A DNA stretch of 64,000 nt from CBFDCQ01 sp965603355 (GTDB lineage Bacteria; Hydrogenedentota; CAZGCA01; CBFDCQ01). The DNA is taken from the NCBI GenBank assembly GCA_965603355.1, contig CBFDCQ010000001.1, positions 1-64,000 on the forward strand, written 5' to 3'. The notes under the pieces were generated by a model, which saw only the letters and a program-made list of their open reading frames with translations, was not told the DNA's origin and did no database searches. Below, in pieces: positions 50,589 through 59,490 of this stretch. Numbering within the stretch: the stretch's first letter is position 1; every line of letters starts with the position of its first letter. Made by a program: the position numbers and the translations under genes.

Positions 50589-52415
50589 ATGGCACGCAGG
50601 TTTCTAACGTTGGCTTTGCTGGCGGTGTCGGCGCTGCTATGCGCAAATGCCGCAGCCCAGATCACGTTCACCGCATCCGTCGACAAGAACGTGGTCGCCA
50701 TTGGAGATACCATAGTCCTGACTCTGACGATGGGCGGTGCACCGCAATTTCCCGAACCCGAACTGCCTCCGCTTATCGGTTTTGACCTGCTACACGACCG
50801 CGCGACGAAAATCAGCAGCACGTTCATAAACGGCGTAAGGACCTCCTCGGTAGCCCGCCAGTATACACTCGCTCCCAGGGAGAAAGGCAAGTTCGTGATA
50901 GGCGCCGCAACGCTCAGGCATGACGGTGCAGTCTACCGCACCGAGCCCATTCAGGTACAGGTTGTGACGACTCGTGAGCTGCCCCAGGAGGTACCTACCC
51001 AAGCCGAGAACTTGTTCACAACGCTCAGCGCGGACAAAGACGAGGCATTTCTGGGCGAACAGGTTAACCTGTATTTGCGATTGTACTTTCGACAAGTTCA
51101 GCCGGTTGGCGAACTGAAAGTCGAAGGCCCCGATACTGACGCGTTCGTGAGATACGACCTGTCTTCCAGGCGATTCCGAACCAGGCGAGACCGTTTCATA
51201 TACGAGGTCGTGGAACTGCCTGTGGTGCTTTTTCCGCTAAAGACGGGCGAGATCACTATACCTCCGGTCGTCATAACAGGGCAGGTCAGGGTGCAAGCGC
51301 GCCGCAGGGGCAGGACCGTACCGCGCGGGTTCGACGACTTCTTCTTTGACAGATACACGGAGAAGCAGTACAGAGTCTCCACGGACCCGGTAACCATCCT
51401 GGTGAAACCGCTGCCCGAGGACGACAAACCTGAAGATTTTTCCGGCAATGTCGGAAGCTATTCCCTGGAAGCCTATGCAAAACCGTCACAGGTCAGGGTT
51501 GGCGAGCCGATCACGGTCACGATGAGGGTTACGGGCTCAGGCAATCTGGAGGCGGTGAACGCACCTGTCTTGAGCGACATAGAGCACTTCAAGACGTACG
51601 AGCCGGAGATTACCACCGACATTGAGGGAAAAGAACCGATATTCACGGGACAGAGGAGTTTCGAGACGATACTGGTGCCTCAACGGTCCGGCAGACAGGT
51701 CATTCGTAACGTCAAGGTCAATTTCTTCGACCCGAAAAAAGAGAAGTACGTGACGTTGGCGAAAGGTTCGTTCGAGTTCGATGTTTTGCCCGCGCCTGTC
51801 GAGCCTATGAGGCGCGTGGTACAGGTGGAGACCGGTTCCGGCAAGACGGAGATAAGGGTCGTCGGAGAGGATATCGGTCCGATTTTCACTGAAATCAGGC
51901 GTGCCGGGAACGTCGAGCCACCTGGCACAATAGCCTTCTCGTTCTCGTTGACCGTACCGCCTTTGGCGTATGCGATGTTGCTTGCATTGGTCACGCGGAA
52001 ACGCCGGCTGGCTTCGGACGTCGCGTACGCAAGAAAACAGAGGGCGACCCGTGACGCCAGGAGAAGGCTGGCCGCTGCAACCAGAGCGCTCAACCGGGGA
52101 GAGGGGGCCAGCTTCTACGGAGAGGTGACGAAAGCGATGACCGGGTTTGTGGCTGACAGGACCGGTATGCCTCGCGCAGGGCTGACTGCGGGCGACGTCA
52201 GAGAGAAGCTGGAATCCGCCGGCGTCTCCGTGGATCTCGTGAACCGCGTTACGAGCATTCTGGAGGCATGCGATTACTGGCGGTTTGCGGCGTCCGCGCA
52301 CAAGCCGGAGGAGATGAAATCCATGTTGGATAGCGCGAAGTACGTGCTCTCGGAACTCCAGAAGGTGCTCGGCCGCCCTGGACAGGCAGGGCGGGCATCA
52401 CGCCCGGCAATGTAA
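50589..52415 (+). CDS. batD: BatD: oxygen-tolerance membrane protein
   Basis: A 608-residue protein with signal peptide (about 1-23), three to four beta-sandwich modules (first at ITFTASVDKNVVAIGDTIVLTL), one membrane helix near 450-470 (IAFSFSLTVPPLAYAMLLAL) and a cytoplasmic helical domain ending near 590. This is standard BatD architecture and length. The last ten or so residues (GRASRPAM and just before) are translated from a palindromic repeat unit, so the C-terminus appears to have been replaced by repeat insertion. It lies between batC and the BatE-like gene, all in one operon. Confidence 0.9.
   Translation: MARRFLTLALLAVSALLCANAAAQITFTASVDKNVVAIGDTIVLTLTMGGAPQFPEPELPPLIGFDLLHDRATKISSTFINGVRTSSVARQYTLAPREKGKFVIGAATLRHDGAVYRTEPIQVQVVTTRELPQEVPTQAENLFTTLSADKDEAFLGEQVNLYLRLYFRQVQPVGELKVEGPDTDAFVRYDLSSRRFRTRRDRFIYEVVELPVVLFPLKTGEITIPPVVITGQVRVQARRRGRTVPRGFDDFFFDRYTEKQYRVSTDPVTILVKPLPEDDKPEDFSGNVGSYSLEAYAKPSQVRVGEPITVTMRVTGSGNLEAVNAPVLSDIEHFKTYEPEITTDIEGKEPIFTGQRSFETILVPQRSGRQVIRNVKVNFFDPKKEKYVTLAKGSFEFDVLPAPVEPMRRVVQVETGSGKTEIRVVGEDIGPIFTEIRRAGNVEPPGTIAFSFSLTVPPLAYAMLLALVTRKRRLASDVAYARKQRATRDARRRLAAATRALNRGEGASFYGEVTKAMTGFVADRTGMPRAGLTAGDVREKLESAGVSVDLVNRVTSILEACDYWRFAASAHKPEEMKSMLDSAKYVLSELQKVLGRPGQAGRASRPAM
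52387..52410 (+). repeat. Palindromic repeat unit H at the 3' end of batD
   Basis: CGGGC (52392-52396), ATCAC, GCCCG (52402-52406) inside a GCAGGGCGGGC context like units C and J. The stem is shorter than in other copies. Confidence 0.7.
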
Positions 52416-52437
52416 GGCCCCGGAGGTACGGGAGCTG

Positions 52438-53238
52438 TTGGAAACGGACATGATTCGGAACAAAAGAAAAGAGGTTGTCGGGCTCGCGCTCTTGCTGACG
52501 GCCATCGTGACGGCCGGTGTGTTCTTACACACCGCGGACTGCGAACCGCTTTCTACCGCTGAGACAACCCTGTTTATCGAAGCAAACATGGCTTACGAGA
52601 AGAACGATTTTGCCACGGCGGCGCAGAAGTACGAACAGATCGTCGCCGCCGGACTCGAGCCCGGCGAGATACTTTACAATCTCGGCAACTGCTATTTCAG
52701 AATGGGCGAGCTGGGTATGTCGATAGTCTACTACGAGCGTGCCAGAACGGTAATGCCTAGAGATCAGAATCTGCTGACGAACATTCTCCTCGCAGACTCG
52801 CGAGCGCTGGACAAGATCACACCGCCGAAGGTATGGGCGGTCGCCCGGAAGCTCTTTGTCTGGTGCCGGATGCTGACGGCACGCGAGATTTCCTTGATCT
52901 TCATTGCGGCGAACGCGGCATTCTGGGCGAGCCTTGCCGCGTTTGCGATCGCGAAGAACCGTTTTGTCAAGATAGCCGTCGTACTAGCCGGTATTATTCT
53001 TATACTGTCGGGGACCTCTTATGCACTCGGCTGGACTGAGCGTCGCGGTCTCGGCACAGCAGTCGTCGTGGCCGATGAGGCGGAGGTCCGGACAGGTCCC
53101 GGCAACTATGCGGTTACGTTCAAGCTGCATGACGGCACGCGGCTCAAGCTCGTTGATTCGCGTGAGGAGTGGTATCAGATCAGGTTGGCTGACGGCAAGA
53201 GAGGGTGGATACAAACCGGAGAAGTCGAGAGGATATAA
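52438..53238 (+). CDS. BatE-like TPR and SH3-domain protein
   Basis: A 266-residue protein: an N-terminal hydrophobic segment (about 13-30), TPR-like repeats (about 38-110: FIEANMAYEKNDFATAAQKY, ILYNLGNCYFRMGELGMSIVYY), two membrane helices (about 150-197) and a C-terminal bacterial SH3 domain (VVADEAEVRTGPGNYAVTFKL ... GWIQTGEV). This is BatE architecture, and it closes the Bat operon. The start is TTG at 52438 with GGAGGT 10 bases upstream; ATG 52450 is possible but poorly spaced. Confidence 0.85.
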   Translation: METDMIRNKRKEVVGLALLLTAIVTAGVFLHTADCEPLSTAETTLFIEANMAYEKNDFATAAQKYEQIVAAGLEPGEILYNLGNCYFRMGELGMSIVYYERARTVMPRDQNLLTNILLADSRALDKITPPKVWAVARKLFVWCRMLTAREISLIFIAANAAFWASLAAFAIAKNRFVKIAVVLAGIILILSGTSYALGWTERRGLGTAVVVADEAEVRTGPGNYAVTFKLHDGTRLKLVDSREEWYQIRLADGKRGWIQTGEVERI

Positions 53239-53262
53239 GTCTGGCTGTTTGTGACGCAGCGA

Positions 53263-53287
53263 AGACGTCCCGACGGGACGTCTCTAC
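53263..53287. repeat. Palindromic repeat unit I
   Basis: AGACGTCCC (53263-53271), GAC, GGGACGTCT (53275-53283), CTAC. A perfect 9-bp stem; same subfamily as unit D and the unit at 33050-33070. Confidence 0.85.
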
Positions 53288-53342
53288 TGTCTTTACACCG
53301 CACGGAGGTTCTTGGTAAGATTATTGGTTCAATTGAGAGGAT

Positions 53343-53364
53343 GCGCGCCGCATGGGCGGCGCGC
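53343..53364 (+). repeat. Perfect 9-bp hairpin just before htrA
   Basis: GCGCGCCGC (53343-53351), ATGG, GCGGCGCGC (53356-53364). It stops a few bases before the htrA ribosome site GGGAGGT. It may affect translation or may be another repeat unit. Confidence 0.7.
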
Positions 53365-53384
53365 CAAGAAGGGAGGTACCTGGA

Positions 53385-54854
53385 ATGACGAGAGGGATTG
53401 GGAAATCAACCGTGGTCCGCTGGATACTGGTTCTGGCGGTTTTGACCACACTGTTTGCGTTTGGGCTGCGCACGGGAGCGACGGCGCGGGCGGCAGCGCG
53501 AGGTGTCGACTTGCTGAAGCAGCTGGATGAAGCCTACGTGGAGATCTGGGAGAGGGTTGCGCCGGCTGTTGTTAATGTTGACACCAGCCGCGAGATAACT
53601 CTTCCCGGACCTTCCCCTAGTGTCAGGCGATTCTTCGATGATTTCGGCATCGACCACCCCGATCAACCACGGACCATACCGAGGCTGGGACGGGGTTCAG
53701 GCTTCGTTATTGATAAGAAGGGATACGTTTTGACAAACCTTCATGTCGTCGAAGGGGCCGACAAGATCAAGGTCCGGTTCTCGAAAAAGGAGGAACCGTA
53801 CAAGGCCAAGCTCGTCGGTACGGACAGTGATACAGAGATCGCGCTGATCAAGATAGAACCGAGGGGCGATCTGCCGGTTGTCGCGCTGGGCGATTCTGGC
53901 AAGCTTCGCGTTGGTCAGATAGTTATGGCAATAGGTAATCCGGCGGGAGTGCTTGAAAGGACCTTCACAGTGGGTCATGTCAGCGGGCTCGGTCGTTTCC
54001 TGCCGGAGTTCGCAGCACAAATGCGATTAGCGGCCAGCAATTTCATCCAGACGGATGCCGCAATCACCTTCGGCAACAGCGGCGGACCACTGGTCAACGT
54101 GGACGGCGAAGTTATCGGGATCAACACGGCATGGGCACCCGGCGGAGAGAATATCGGGTTCGCGGTGCCGATAAATTTCGCAAAGGAAATCCTGCCCGAC
54201 CTCAAGAAAAGGGGAAAAGCTTTCCGAGGGCATCTCGGCGTTGAGGTCAAGCCGATAAAACCTGGTGCGGGAAAGTTGCTTGGTCTGCCGGATGATGGAG
54301 GAGCGCTCGTTCAGAGGGTGGTACCTGGTTCTCCCGCGGATAAAGCCGGACTCCAGCAATACGACGTGATCACCGAGGTAAACCGGCAGAAGATCAGCTC
54401 ATCGCCGGACCTTGTTGAAGTGGTAACGCATCTGCGACCGGGAACCACCGTGCGCGTGACATTCTTCAGGAACAGCAGGCGGAGCAGTGTCCGGGTGAGA
54501 CTCACCGACCGGTCAGATGAAACAACCGAAAAGGAAGTAATCGCTGAGGCAAAGACCGAAGAGACGCTAGGCATGACGGTTGAGGAGATAACAAGCGACG
54601 CAGCGCGGCGCTTCGACATAAAGGAGGAAAAGGGCGTTGTCGTTACGGACGTTGACTTGTCGGGTCCTGCAGCGGAACAAGGCGTAAGACCGGGTGACGT
54701 CATACTGGAAGTCAATCGCAAGCCCGTGGAAAGCGTGGCGGAGTTCCGCAAGGCTGTCGGAGAAATCGAGCCGGGTGACTGGGTCATGCTGCTCCTGAGC
54801 CGTAAGGGAGAAACGTCGATCGTGTTCGTCCGGAAACCCCAGGCTGACAAGTAG
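53385..54854 (+). CDS. Periplasmic HtrA/DegP-type serine protease with two PDZ domains
   Basis: A 489-residue protein with an N-terminal signal anchor (about 8-30), a trypsin-like domain (about 50-265) and two PDZ domains (about 275-365 and 395-485). The His is H120 (LTNLHVVEG) and the Ser is S231 (TFGNSGGPLVN). At the usual catalytic Asp (SDIA/TDIA in DegP) the sequence reads TEIA, so Glu151 replaces it; the nearest Asp is D149, two residues before. HtrA proteins degrade or refold damaged envelope proteins. The ATG has GGGAGGT before it. It follows the Bat operon after 146 nt and two palindromes. Confidence 0.92.
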   Translation: MTRGIGKSTVVRWILVLAVLTTLFAFGLRTGATARAAARGVDLLKQLDEAYVEIWERVAPAVVNVDTSREITLPGPSPSVRRFFDDFGIDHPDQPRTIPRLGRGSGFVIDKKGYVLTNLHVVEGADKIKVRFSKKEEPYKAKLVGTDSDTEIALIKIEPRGDLPVVALGDSGKLRVGQIVMAIGNPAGVLERTFTVGHVSGLGRFLPEFAAQMRLAASNFIQTDAAITFGNSGGPLVNVDGEVIGINTAWAPGGENIGFAVPINFAKEILPDLKKRGKAFRGHLGVEVKPIKPGAGKLLGLPDDGGALVQRVVPGSPADKAGLQQYDVITEVNRQKISSSPDLVEVVTHLRPGTTVRVTFFRNSRRSSVRVRLTDRSDETTEKEVIAEAKTEETLGMTVEEITSDAARRFDIKEEKGVVVTDVDLSGPAAEQGVRPGDVILEVNRKPVESVAEFRKAVGEIEPGDWVMLLLSRKGETSIVFVRKPQADK

Positions 54855-54890
54855 CACGGCGTTCCGCTCGGCGCAAGTGAAAGTCGAAAA

Positions 54891-54918
54891 GGTAGGGCGG
54901 GCGTCTCGCCCGCCGGAC
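54891..54918 (+). repeat. Palindromic repeat unit J before rarA
   Basis: After GGTAG: GGCGGGCG (54896-54903), TCT, CGCCCGCC (54907-54914), GGACG. Same frame of sequence as unit C, with an A-T pair in the stem changed to G-C on both sides. It lies 19-22 nt before the GTG start. Confidence 0.87.
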
Positions 54919-54936
54919 GAGGGGAGGGAGAGGAGC

Positions 54937-56274
54937 GTGGCGGACCTGTTTGAGGAGGAGGAGCGCGTATCGGCGGCGGACTTCCCGCTTGCGCGGCGGA
55001 TGACTCCCCGTGACCTGTCGGAGTTCGTCGGGCAGGAGCACCTGCTGGGCAAAGGCAAGATACTGCGCCGCGCTATCGAGTCCGACCGGATACGTTCGCT
55101 GATCCTTTGCGGCCCGCCCGGCAGTGGCAAGACAGCGCTCGCCAGAATCGTCGCCAGACGAACGAAATCCGCCTTTGAGACTCTCAACGCAGTGACTTCC
55201 GGCGTGAAGGAGCTCAGAGATCTCATATCCGCCGCAAAGCAGCGGAAACGTGCCGCCGGCAAGAGAACCATCGTCTTCATAGACGAGATACACCGGTTCA
55301 ACCGCGCGCAGCAGGACGCGCTGCTACCGGACGTCGAGATGGGCTCGATCACGCTAATCGGCGCCACGACGCAGAATCCCTTTTTCTCCATTGTAGCTCC
55401 GCTCTTGTCGAGGTCGCAGATCTTCGAGCTTGAACCGCTGACGGAAGAACAGGTCGGGACGATCCTTCGTCGCGCAGTCGGGGACAAGCAACGCGGCTTC
55501 CCAGACGCGGAGGTCGATCTCACACCTGAGGCTTTGGACCATCTCGCGCGTTACGCCAACGGGGATGCGCGCGTCGCGCTGAACGGCCTGGAGATAGCGG
55601 TTCTTACCACGCCGCCGGACAAACGCGGCAAGATCATGATAACGCGCGAGGTAGCGGAGGAGTCCATCCAGAAGAAGGCGGTCGTCTACGACGGCACAGG
55701 CGACGACCATTACGATACCGCCTCAGCTTTCATCAAGAGCTTGCGCGGTTCGGATCCGGACTCCGCGCTTTACTGGCTTGCGAAGATGCTTGATGCCGGG
55801 GAAGATCCTCGGTTCATCGCCAGGCGCATAGCGATTGCCGCCGCCGAGGATGTTGGCAATGCCGACCCTCAGGCGCTGGTCGTCGCCAACGCGGCCTGGC
55901 AGGTGTGCGAGTTCATCGGCATGCCGGAAGCCCAGATACCGCTCGCTCAAGCCACCGTCTACGTCGCGACCGCACCGAAAAGCAACGCCTCGTACATTGC
56001 TCTCGGCAAGGCAAGGAAAGAGGTACAGGAGGAAGGGACTGTTCCCGTGCCGCGCCACCTGAAGGATGCCAACTATCCCGGTTCCAAACGACTCGAACGC
56101 GGGAAGGGGTACCTGTATCCGCACAACCACGAGGGAGGGATTGTGGAGCAGTTCTACGGTGTCGAACAGGGGCGATACTACTCGCCGACGGGCCGAGGGT
56201 ATGAGGCGGAAATTGCAAAGAGATTAGAGGAAATTAGAGAGAGTATCAGGAAGAACAAGCCTGAGACTCCCTGA
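54937..56274 (+). CDS. rarA: Replication-associated recombination protein A (AAA+ ATPase)
   Basis: A 445-residue AAA+ protein close to RarA/MgsA/WRNIP1: start MADLFEEEE, PLARRMTPRDLSEFVGQEHLLG, Walker A GPPGSGKT (59-66), Walker B VFIDEIHRF (D116-E117), sensor GATTQNP, and a C-terminal tetramerisation region with ALYWLAKMLDAGEDPRFIARR. It acts at stalled replication forks with SSB. The GTG at 54937 follows GGGAGGGAGAGGAG; the GTG at 54877 would translate the palindrome, so it is rejected. Its end abuts the next, convergent gene. Confidence 0.95.
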   Translation: MADLFEEEERVSAADFPLARRMTPRDLSEFVGQEHLLGKGKILRRAIESDRIRSLILCGPPGSGKTALARIVARRTKSAFETLNAVTSGVKELRDLISAAKQRKRAAGKRTIVFIDEIHRFNRAQQDALLPDVEMGSITLIGATTQNPFFSIVAPLLSRSQIFELEPLTEEQVGTILRRAVGDKQRGFPDAEVDLTPEALDHLARYANGDARVALNGLEIAVLTTPPDKRGKIMITREVAEESIQKKAVVYDGTGDDHYDTASAFIKSLRGSDPDSALYWLAKMLDAGEDPRFIARRIAIAAAEDVGNADPQALVVANAAWQVCEFIGMPEAQIPLAQATVYVATAPKSNASYIALGKARKEVQEEGTVPVPRHLKDANYPGSKRLERGKGYLYPHNHEGGIVEQFYGVEQGRYYSPTGRGYEAEIAKRLEEIRESIRKNKPETP

Positions 56275-56595
56275 TTACCGTCGGCGGTTCTTCCTCTTCT
56301 TCGGCCTGTAAGATAGCTGCAAGCCGATTACGATCAGCAGCAGACCCACCACGTCGGCCACCGTCCATATGTTCGTCAGAAGGTAGAAGAGGTCCTCGAA
56401 ATCCGGACCCAGCACGAGGTATCGGGCCAGACCGTCGCCGATAAGGCTTATTAGCGAACCAAGCATTATCACGACGAAGCCGAACGTGGCGAACAGCATA
56501 GGCTTCGACTCGACACCTCTTCTAGCAGTGACGAGCGCGCCCCACGTACACAGGCACATCTGCAAGAGCCACAGGCAAAAATAGTAGCGCGCCAT
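56275..56595 (-). CDS. Small four-helix membrane protein, unknown function
   Basis: A 106-residue protein with three to four hydrophobic segments (about 3-22, 34-53, 65-80 and 80-95) and a basic C-terminal tail (RPKKRKNRRR), which should stay in the cytoplasm. No family is recognised. GAGGGGGATC precedes the ATG. It converges directly on rarA with no gap. Confidence 0.7.
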   Translation of the reverse strand: MARYYFCLWLLQMCLCTWGALVTARRGVESKPMLFATFGFVVIMLGSLISLIGDGLARYLVLGPDFEDLFYLLTNIWTVADVVGLLLIVIGLQLSYRPKKRKNRRR

Positions 56596-56701
56596 CGGGA
56601 TGATCCCCCTCGTTTCTGCGCGAAAGACGACCCGGTCGCAGATTATACCACCTCACTGCGCACCTCGCAACACCAAATACGCGAGGGACAGGGCGCGCGC
56701 C

Positions 56702-56730
56702 TTGAAATATGTCATCGCAGGGCTTACAAT
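56702..56730 (+). promoter_or_regulatory. Promoter of the dipeptide-type ABC importer genes
   Basis: TTGAAA (56702-56707), 17-nt spacer, TACAAT (56725-56730). Leader of about 100 nt before the ATG at 56837. Confidence 0.68.
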
Positions 56731-56836
56731 CTTCACAGACGGTGGGTGGAGTCTGATCGTTTGCGCGATTCAGAGTGATGGATGACCTGGGTGCGAGGTT
56801 CGGATCGCTACTGATCTTCTCTGGAGGTGGATAAAC

Positions 56837-58444
56837 ATGGTGGTGACGCGAAGAATTCATTACGCTGCGGCGTTGGCTCTCGCCGTACTGACGTGTCATG
56901 CGTGTACAGGCCGGCCCGAGCAGGAACGTGACGTGACAACCTTGCGGTACGGCACCTTCGCCGATCCGGCGACGCTCGACCCGGCTCATTCCACGGACAC
57001 GGGGTCGGGCATTGTCGTTCTCAAGGTCTTCGACGGACTGGTGCAGTTTGAACCGGAGACTATGGAGATCGCCCCTGACATTGCCGAGAGTTACGACGTT
57101 TCCGCCGATGGTACGACGTACACCTTCCGGTTGCGCAAGGGAGTTCTCTTTCACAATGGCAGGGAGGTAACAGCGGAGGACTTCCGGTACTCTCTCGAGC
57201 GGATCCTTGATCCGAAGACCCGGTCTGAGCGGAGATGGGTGCTGGCGGAGATCGACGGTGCGGAGGAGTTCTCGAAAGACGAAGCCGACTCGGTCAGAGG
57301 TATAGAGGTGCTGGACAAGTACGTTTTGCGCATCCGGCTGCGCCGACCGTTGGGGCCTTTCCTGGCGCAACTGTGCATGGAGGCAGCCAGCGCAGTCCCG
57401 CGCGAGGAGGTTGAGAGGTGGGGTGAGAATTTCACGTCTCATCCCGTTGGGTGCGGACCGTACAAGTTCGTGTCGTGGAAGCACGATGTTGACCTCGTGC
57501 TCGAAGCGTTCGACAGGTACTACGGCGGTTCGCCCAAGATTCCCCGGATCCGGATCCGCATCCTGCCCGATCTGAACGTCATGTTGGAGGAATACCTTGC
57601 CGGTGGGCTTGATTTCGTCGACGAATTGCCTCCGGGCAGGGTCAAGGGCCTTCGCGAGCAAAGGCCCGATGAGTTGAAGATCTGGCCGATACTCGCAACC
57701 TACTACTGCGGATTCAACCATCAGAAACCGCCTTTCAAGGGCAATCTGAAGCTGCGTCAGGCGTTCAATTACGCGATAGACCGCCAGGGTATCTGTGAAA
57801 GCATAAGAGAGGGCATTCCAATACCTGCGTCCGGAATATTACCTCCGGGCATTCCCGGGCACAACCCGGACCTTAAGGTGTATGACTACGCTCCTGAGAA
57901 GGCAAAGAGACTTCTCGCCGAAGCAGGGTACCCGAACGGCGAGGGGCTGCCGGAAATAGCCTTGTGGTACAACACGCAGATCGGCCACAAACGCATCTGC
58001 GAGTACATACAGCATTGTCTTAGACAGATTGGCGTGCAGATAAAACTGAAGAACCTCGATACAGCAGCGTACTGGCTGGCAATGTACGATGGCGAGCCGG
58101 CCTTCTTCCGCAACGGCTGGATAGCGGATATTCCGGACCCGGATAATTTCCTGTACACATTGCTTCACAGCAGCCAGTTCGGTGCAGCGGGAAACACGTC
58201 CAGGTACAGCAACCCGAAGTTGGACGAGCTGGTCGAGCGCGCTCGCCTTCTCACCGACTGGTCTGAACGGGAACCTCTTTACCGGGAGGCGGAGCGGATC
58301 GCCGTGGAGGACGCCGTCTGGCTGTCCATTTACTATTATCGCGACCAGGCATTGGTGAAACCGTACGTGAAAGGTATCCGATACTCGGTGCAGGGCGATT
58401 TTGCCATCCCCTGGCATGAGGCATATATCGAAAGTGGCGAGTAA
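56837..58444 (+). CDS. Peptide/nickel-type ABC transporter substrate-binding protein
   Basis: A 535-residue SBP family 5 protein with an N-terminal signal and a possible lipoprotein cysteine (C23 in CHAC, not a strong lipobox). Body motifs: LRYGTFADPATLDPAHSTDTGS, then VFDGLVQFEP, YTFRLRKGVLFHNGREVTAEDF, and RQAFNYAIDRQGICE near the middle. This class binds di- and oligopeptides or nickel in the periplasm. GGAGGT lies before the ATG. Two permease genes follow; ATPase genes do not. Confidence 0.93.
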   Translation: MVVTRRIHYAAALALAVLTCHACTGRPEQERDVTTLRYGTFADPATLDPAHSTDTGSGIVVLKVFDGLVQFEPETMEIAPDIAESYDVSADGTTYTFRLRKGVLFHNGREVTAEDFRYSLERILDPKTRSERRWVLAEIDGAEEFSKDEADSVRGIEVLDKYVLRIRLRRPLGPFLAQLCMEAASAVPREEVERWGENFTSHPVGCGPYKFVSWKHDVDLVLEAFDRYYGGSPKIPRIRIRILPDLNVMLEEYLAGGLDFVDELPPGRVKGLREQRPDELKIWPILATYYCGFNHQKPPFKGNLKLRQAFNYAIDRQGICESIREGIPIPASGILPPGIPGHNPDLKVYDYAPEKAKRLLAEAGYPNGEGLPEIALWYNTQIGHKRICEYIQHCLRQIGVQIKLKNLDTAAYWLAMYDGEPAFFRNGWIADIPDPDNFLYTLLHSSQFGAAGNTSRYSNPKLDELVERARLLTDWSEREPLYREAERIAVEDAVWLSIYYYRDQALVKPYVKGIRYSVQGDFAIPWHEAYIESGE

Positions 58445-58522
58445 GACGGCACAGGTTTCATCCTGTGAAACAAACAACACACGATACATCCTATGTCACC
58501 AAGGGGTAGGGGGTGGCTCTGA

Positions 58523-59455
58523 ATGTACGGATTCATTCTGAAAAGATTGGCGTTGGCAGTACCGGTGATGCTCGGCATAGCGACCATCATCTTCCTTCTC
58601 ATGTTCTTCATACCCGGCGACCCGGTACGCATGCTGATGGGTCAACACGGGGATCCGGAGACGGAGGCGGAGATACGCGCCGACCTGGGTCTTGACAAAC
58701 CTCTGCACGTTCAGTACTTTCGGTTCCTCGGAAGACTGCTCAAAGGCGACCTCGGCAGGTCCTATCGCCAACGCAGACCCGTCAAAGAGATACTCCTCGA
58801 ACGGTTGCCCGCGACGCTCAAGCTGGGAACCGCCGCGTTGTGTCTCGCAGTGTTCTTTGGAGTAACCGCGGGCATCATAGCTGCGCTGAACAGGAACAAG
58901 CCCCTGGACGGTGCAGTTATGGTAGCGTCGCTCGTCGGAATATCGACGCCCGTGTTCTGGCTCGGGCTGATGCTCATGTTGGTATTTGCGTCACGTCTGA
59001 AATGGCTTCCCGTGGCTGGCTACGGTACCAACGGCGACCTTCGTCATCTCGTGCTTCCAGCCGTCTCGCTATCGCTTGTCTATCTCGGCTATATTGCGCG
59101 GATAACCAGGTCTAGCCTGCTCGAGGTCATAGGAATGGAGTTTTTGAGGACGGCCAGGGCTAAGGGTCTGGGAAAGCGCGTCGCGGCAATCAAGCACGGC
59201 CTCAGAAACGCACTTATCCCCATCGTGACGGTAATTGGGCTGAACTTCGCCGGTCTCCTGGGCGGTGCGGTCGCCACCGAGACCGTGTTCGCATGGCCGG
59301 GTATAGGTCGCACTATGGTTCTCGCCATCGGCATGCGCGACGTGCCTGTGATAGAAGGAGGGGTGATCATCCTGTCGCTGTCGTTCGTGTTGATCAACTT
59401 GCTCGTTGACGTTTCTTACTCGTTTATAGACCCGAGGATCAGGCTTGAAAGTTAG
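58523..59455 (+). CDS. Dipeptide-type ABC permease, DppB-like
   Basis: A 310-residue inner membrane protein with six helices. It starts with YGFILKRLALAVPVMLGIAT, has the LGLDKPLHVQYFRFLGRLLKGDLGRS periplasmic segment typical of DppB, and the coupling EAA loop FLRTARAKGLGKRVAAIKHGLRNALIP. It forms half of the channel with the DppC-like protein 35 nt downstream. Runs of G before the start (AGGGGTAGGGGG) may serve as the ribosome site. Confidence 0.93.
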   Translation: MYGFILKRLALAVPVMLGIATIIFLLMFFIPGDPVRMLMGQHGDPETEAEIRADLGLDKPLHVQYFRFLGRLLKGDLGRSYRQRRPVKEILLERLPATLKLGTAALCLAVFFGVTAGIIAALNRNKPLDGAVMVASLVGISTPVFWLGLMLMLVFASRLKWLPVAGYGTNGDLRHLVLPAVSLSLVYLGYIARITRSSLLEVIGMEFLRTARAKGLGKRVAAIKHGLRNALIPIVTVIGLNFAGLLGGAVATETVFAWPGIGRTMVLAIGMRDVPVIEGGVIILSLSFVLINLLVDVSYSFIDPRIRLES

Positions 59456-59490
59456 GAACGGAACACACGCTTGCCGCATATTGGCCGATT

